Of a stretch of 64,000 nucleotides of DNA, positions 61,009 to 64,000 are shown in pieces. The first letter of the stretch is position 1; the number at the start of each line of letters is the position of its first letter. The translations under genes and the position numbers were made by a program. This stretch comes from Microbacterium terricola (GTDB lineage: Bacteria > Actinomycetota > Actinomycetes > Actinomycetales > Microbacteriaceae), in assembly GCF_027943945.1 (NCBI RefSeq), contig NZ_AP027141.1, positions 2,294,001-2,358,000 of the forward strand, in the 5' to 3' direction. The notes beneath the pieces were generated by a model. That model did no database searches. It saw only the letters and a program-made list of their open reading frames with translations, and was not told the origin of the DNA.

Positions 61009-63059
61009 GCGCCCACCCCCTCAGTCGGGGCGGTGAGCCGCAGTGTCCCGGCGAGGGCGAACTCCGTGGCGCACAGTCGGATGTCGCCGCACACGGCGTC
61101 TCCGCGCGCGCCCTCCCGCGTGAGCACGAGATCCTCCATCCGCTCCACTCCCGGCTGCTCGTCGACCACCGCGAGGATCTCGGTGCGTCGCACGGTGCGG
61201 CCGAACGGCCAGCCGCGGCTCGCCGGTCCGCCCGTCACCGGGTGGAGGAAGGCGCGGAGTGCCCTGGTCGCCTTTTCCACCGCGTCCGCGGCGGCCACCC
61301 CGCGCCGAGGCAGGATGGTTGCGCTGATCCCGATCGGCACGTAGGTGGGGCCGACCACGAAGAAGCGGGTCCCGACGGTCCGCGCCCGCTCGAGCGCGCC
61401 GCGCACGCGCCGGAGCGCCCCCGTCGTCGGCTCCGGGCGCTCGGCCGGCAGCCATGGAACGACGACGACGGTGACGCATCCGTCGGCGACGAGCCCCGGC
61501 ATCCGCGGATCGACCTGGGGCAGGGCACGGGCGCGAGCGAGCGCTACGCCCGGCGTCGCGAGCGCGATCCGTTCGGCATCCAGACCGGTGATGGCCCGCT
61601 CCGGCACCCCCAGGGTGCGCACAAGCGCGAGGGGCAGGTCATCGAGGCTGGCGACACCCAGGTCCTGTGCCCGGTCGGAGATCCGCTCATGGACCCACAT
61701 CCGGGCCTCGACCCGCGCCGCCGCGGCCGCGATGTCTTCGGCCGGCGCCCCGGGCGTCAGCCCGGCGACGAGGTCGAGACGGTGCACGGCCGGCCCGCCC
61801 GCGAGAAGCGCCGCCGCATCGGCTGCCGGCACGACGGGCGCCAGGGGCGGGCGCAGGTCCGCGACGCCGGCAGCGGTCGTCCACGTTCCGGAGACCTGCA
61901 CCTCCGCGCCAGGACTCAGGCGCGCGCCCCACCGGCCGTCGCCGAAACGCACCGTGCGGCCGTCCGCCTCGAACACGGCAGCGAGAAGCCGTGCGCCGGC
62001 GTCCGCGAGGTCGTCGACGACGTGGATCTGCTCCCCCGTCGCGAGCGCGAGCGCGGGACGCGCACCGCACCAGTCGTGGGGCAGACGCAGGGTCTCGTCG
62101 GGCACGCCGGTCGCCGCCGCCAGCGGTGCGTGGTCGTCCGCGGGCTTCCCCGCAGCGCGGTAGCGCCGTGACGCGACGGCCTCACCCACGTCGACGTGCA
62201 GCTCCGACAGCACCGCGGGCGCGTCGAGCCGCCCCGACACCAGCCGGCAGCGCAGCCACACCATCATCCGCCCCGCGAAGATCCCGCTCCCCTGGTCGCC
62301 GAGCGTGCCCACGGGCAGGGCGGGGGTGTGGAGACGGACCCGGCCGCTGCGAGTGAGGGCCGCGGTCCGGTCGTCGGCGTCGACTGCGATCCAGTCGGCT
62401 CCGTCCCAGGCCTCCCACGCGACAGCCGCCGTGTGGTGGTCGTAGCCGGGCTCGACGATCTCGGGGGCCCGGTCTCCTCCGACGACCGCCCAGAGGTCGA
62501 GGGGGCCCGCGAGGAGTCCCCCTGCACGGTCGATGCCGATGACGAAGCAGTCGCCGGCCGAGGGATCCACCCCGAACGGGGCGAACACCCGCCCGGCCGC
62601 CCGCTCCCGCGTGAGGTCGATGCATCCGGTCACGTAGCCGCCGGTGGCTGCGTCCTCACCGGCCCAGGCGGTCGCCGCGATGGTGGCGCCGACCACGGCG
62701 ATGTCATCGACGAGAGTGAGCGGCACGTGCTCTCCATCGCGCTCGCCGTCCATCTCGAGCCCTGCGGGCACGAGACGGGGAGCTGCGGCCTGCACACGGA
62801 TCAGGCAGCGCGCCGCGCGCGCCGGACGCGGCCGTCCGCCGGCGAGCGCCAGCAGAAGACGCCTCTCCCGCTCGGAGACGGCGTTGGAGCGGTAGCTGTC
62901 CGCCTCGACCAGCCACGACACGAGCTCGAGGAGCGCGATGCCCGGATCGCTCGTGTTCTGGTCTGTCCAGTCGGGCGCGACCAAGGGCAGTTGGGCGCGG
63001 CCGTGGCGGACCAGGTCCCCCCATCGCAGGGTGTCGGTCACCGGCGGGAAGATCGGCAT
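61005..63059 (-). CDS. Putative baseplate assembly protein, J-like (gp6-like)
   Basis: A 684-residue baseplate wedge protein of contractile tail-like systems. The N-terminal signature is strong: APDWTDQNTSDPGIALLELVSWLVEADSYRSN, with ERERRLLLALAGG after it. The middle has the conserved VRFGDGRWG. The C-terminal baseplate-J region shows ALATPGVALARARALPQVDP, FLHPVTGG...GWPFGRTVRRTEI and PGVERMEDL. Homologues form the wedge that links sheath to spike in T4-like baseplates, Afp and related particles. ATG 63059 was chosen from the family start and the overlap with the upstream gene; the extension to 63248 is unrelated in composition. Confidence 0.88.
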   Translation of the reverse strand: MPIFPPVTDTLRWGDLVRHGRAQLPLVAPDWTDQNTSDPGIALLELVSWLVEADSYRSNAVSERERRLLLALAGGRPRPARAARCLIRVQAAAPRLVPAGLEMDGERDGEHVPLTLVDDIAVVGATIAATAWAGEDAATGGYVTGCIDLTRERAAGRVFAPFGVDPSAGDCFVIGIDRAGGLLAGPLDLWAVVGGDRAPEIVEPGYDHHTAAVAWEAWDGADWIAVDADDRTAALTRSGRVRLHTPALPVGTLGDQGSGIFAGRMMVWLRCRLVSGRLDAPAVLSELHVDVGEAVASRRYRAAGKPADDHAPLAAATGVPDETLRLPHDWCGARPALALATGEQIHVVDDLADAGARLLAAVFEADGRTVRFGDGRWGARLSPGAEVQVSGTWTTAAGVADLRPPLAPVVPAADAAALLAGGPAVHRLDLVAGLTPGAPAEDIAAAAARVEARMWVHERISDRAQDLGVASLDDLPLALVRTLGVPERAITGLDAERIALATPGVALARARALPQVDPRMPGLVADGCVTVVVVPWLPAERPEPTTGALRRVRGALERARTVGTRFFVVGPTYVPIGISATILPRRGVAAADAVEKATRALRAFLHPVTGGPASRGWPFGRTVRRTEILAVVDEQPGVERMEDLVLTREGARGDAVCGDIRLCATEFALAGTLRLTAPTEGVGA

Positions 63060-64000
63060 CACGCGCCCCCGGACAGTCGGACGACGAGGGGGCCGCGGCA
63101 GACGATCTGATCGGGACGCACGAGAGCCGAATCGCCGACCGGGACATCGTCCAGGGTGAGCGCCAGGTCGGTCACGGCATCGACCCCTTCCACGGCCTCG
63201 AGCACGCGCGCGAGATCTGACAGGTGCACACCGGCCCCGAAGTCCCACCCCGCCCCGTCACCGCCTCCGCGCAGCGGATGCAGGAAGTCGTCGAGGCGGG
63301 CGACCACGCGCTCGCGGGTCGCGCCGGCGTTCGCCGACGGGAGCGGGATGACGCTCAGCGCCACGCCCACCGGGCGGTACAGCGGCCCTTCGACGGTGAC
63401 ACGCGGCACGGCGACGGCAGGGGACGCAGCCACGAGCGCGGTGCGGACGACCGCCAGCAGCTGCGCCGAGGGGAACGGCTGAGCGCTCCCGTCGCGCGGG
63501 ACGATGACCACGCGGACGGCGCCCGGCGAGGGACGCCCCCACCGGTCCGTCGCCCCGAGCGCGCGGGCGCGGACGACCGCCGGCGACGCCTCGATCGCGA
63601 TCGCCTCGACGTCGGCCTCGGTGAGGGCGACCCGCCGATGGCGGAGCAGAGCCGGCGACCGCCGGAGGGCGGCCTCGAGCGGCTCGACCGCGGCACCCCC
63701 GGACGCGCGGACCGGGTTGACGGCCTCGGCCACCGGCACCGCGCTGAGCAACTGCGAGATCGCCCCGGCCTCGACATTGCCGGCAGGGCCGAGCGTCGTC
63801 GCGTACCGGCGCAGACGGACGTTGTCGCGGCCGGCGGGTACGGCGCGACCGTGCGCTCCCCCGCCGAACAGGAACCGTCCCTGGACGCGATCCGTCACGA
63901 AGACGCGCGCACCCGGGTCCGCCGCACCCAACGACGAGACCGGCCTCCAGGTCACCCACACCGCGCTCACCCTGCCCGACCGCTGATCGCGGTCGATGCG
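63059..64000 (-). CDS. Second baseplate J-like protein, partial at window edge
   Basis: The C-terminal ~313 residues of a second baseplate assembly protein; the frame stays open to base 64000, so the start is outside. The visible part begins WVTWRPVSSLGAADPGARVF, continues with RFLFGGGAHGRAVPAGRDNVRL and GPAGNVEAGAISQL, and ends with FLHPLRGG...GWDFGAGVHLSDLARVLEAVEGVDAV. These match the middle and J-type C-terminus of the neighbouring gene. A GTG at 63970 could be a start but would leave only a fragment of the family. Two gp6-like proteins are usual in such baseplates (compare Afp11 and Afp12). Confidence 0.82.
   Translation of the reverse strand, partial: RIDRDQRSGRVSAVWVTWRPVSSLGAADPGARVFVTDRVQGRFLFGGGAHGRAVPAGRDNVRLRRYATTLGPAGNVEAGAISQLLSAVPVAEAVNPVRASGGAAVEPLEAALRRSPALLRHRRVALTEADVEAIAIEASPAVVRARALGATDRWGRPSPGAVRVVIVPRDGSAQPFPSAQLLAVVRTALVAASPAVAVPRVTVEGPLYRPVGVALSVIPLPSANAGATRERVVARLDDFLHPLRGGGDGAGWDFGAGVHLSDLARVLEAVEGVDAVTDLALTLDDVPVGDSALVRPDQIVCRGPLVVRLSGGA

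Noticed and set aside
54568..64000. A prophage.
   Set aside because: Only baseplate and accessory proteins are seen, with no head, packaging, lysis or integration genes in this window. This cannot be fully excluded without the sequence past 64000.

Overview
This is a high-GC chromosomal segment from an actinobacterium, most likely Microbacterium or a close relative in the Microbacteriaceae. The evidence is the GC-rich codon use, many GTG starts without Shine-Dalgarno sequences, the order tRNA-Trp-secE-nusG-rplK-rplA, a RamB-type regulator facing aceB-aceA, and a murB gene next to a pair of MaoC-type dehydratases. I see no insertion sequence, integrase or CRISPR array. The core ribosomal and cell-wall genes are interrupted by blocks of carbohydrate, amine and transport genes.

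Layout. 0-3 kb: a Bcr/CflA-type exporter and a DUF3105/DUF305 pair. 3-8 kb: a MalFG-type sugar ABC importer with a LacI regulator and two LacI-like operators. 7.9-9.1 kb: rplJ-rplL behind a long attenuator-like leader. 9.1-11.1 kb: a winged-helix/DUF559-like protein and a stand-alone YqaJ-type nuclease. 11.2-13.5 kb: a DHA2 exporter and its MarR regulator, with three operators around a near-consensus promoter. 13.5-21 kb: a ribose/inositol-type ABC importer, an oxidoreductase, a sugar isomerase and a ROK regulator. 21-24.5 kb: a quinone-oxidoreductase-like protein, a LysG/LysE lysine-arginine export pair and acylphosphatase. 24.5-27.3 kb: rplA, rplK, nusG, secE and tRNA-Trp. 27.4-37.7 kb: an amine (putrescine)-to-succinate operon with a PucR regulator. 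37.7-44.6 kb: two convergent operons holding a sugar importer, a GH1 glycosidase, a secreted glucoamylase-fold protein and TetR. They share an 18-bp operator. 44.6-49.5 kb: the glyoxylate shunt, ramB/aceB/aceA. 49.7-54.5 kb: aminotransferase, murB, two MaoC dehydratases, a TSUP permease and a DUF2510 protein.

54.6-64 kb, running off the window edge: a translationally coupled minus-strand operon encoding the baseplate side of a contractile, phage-tail-like injection system. It has two baseplate-J-like proteins (one partial), one gpI-like tail protein and four proteins that share an unnamed 'HGWG-GL' module. Sheath, tube, spike and ATPase genes are not in the window and would be expected upstream, past base 64000. 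This operon is the most unusual part of the window.

Beyond genes, three signals recur. Many genes have a TANNNT -10 box 5-7 bases before a GTG or ATG start, which suggests leaderless mRNAs. Paired operators lie at most regulated promoters. The octamer GGATGCTG occurs about 35 times on the two strands by eye count, far above chance, and sits in inverted pairs inside some terminators.
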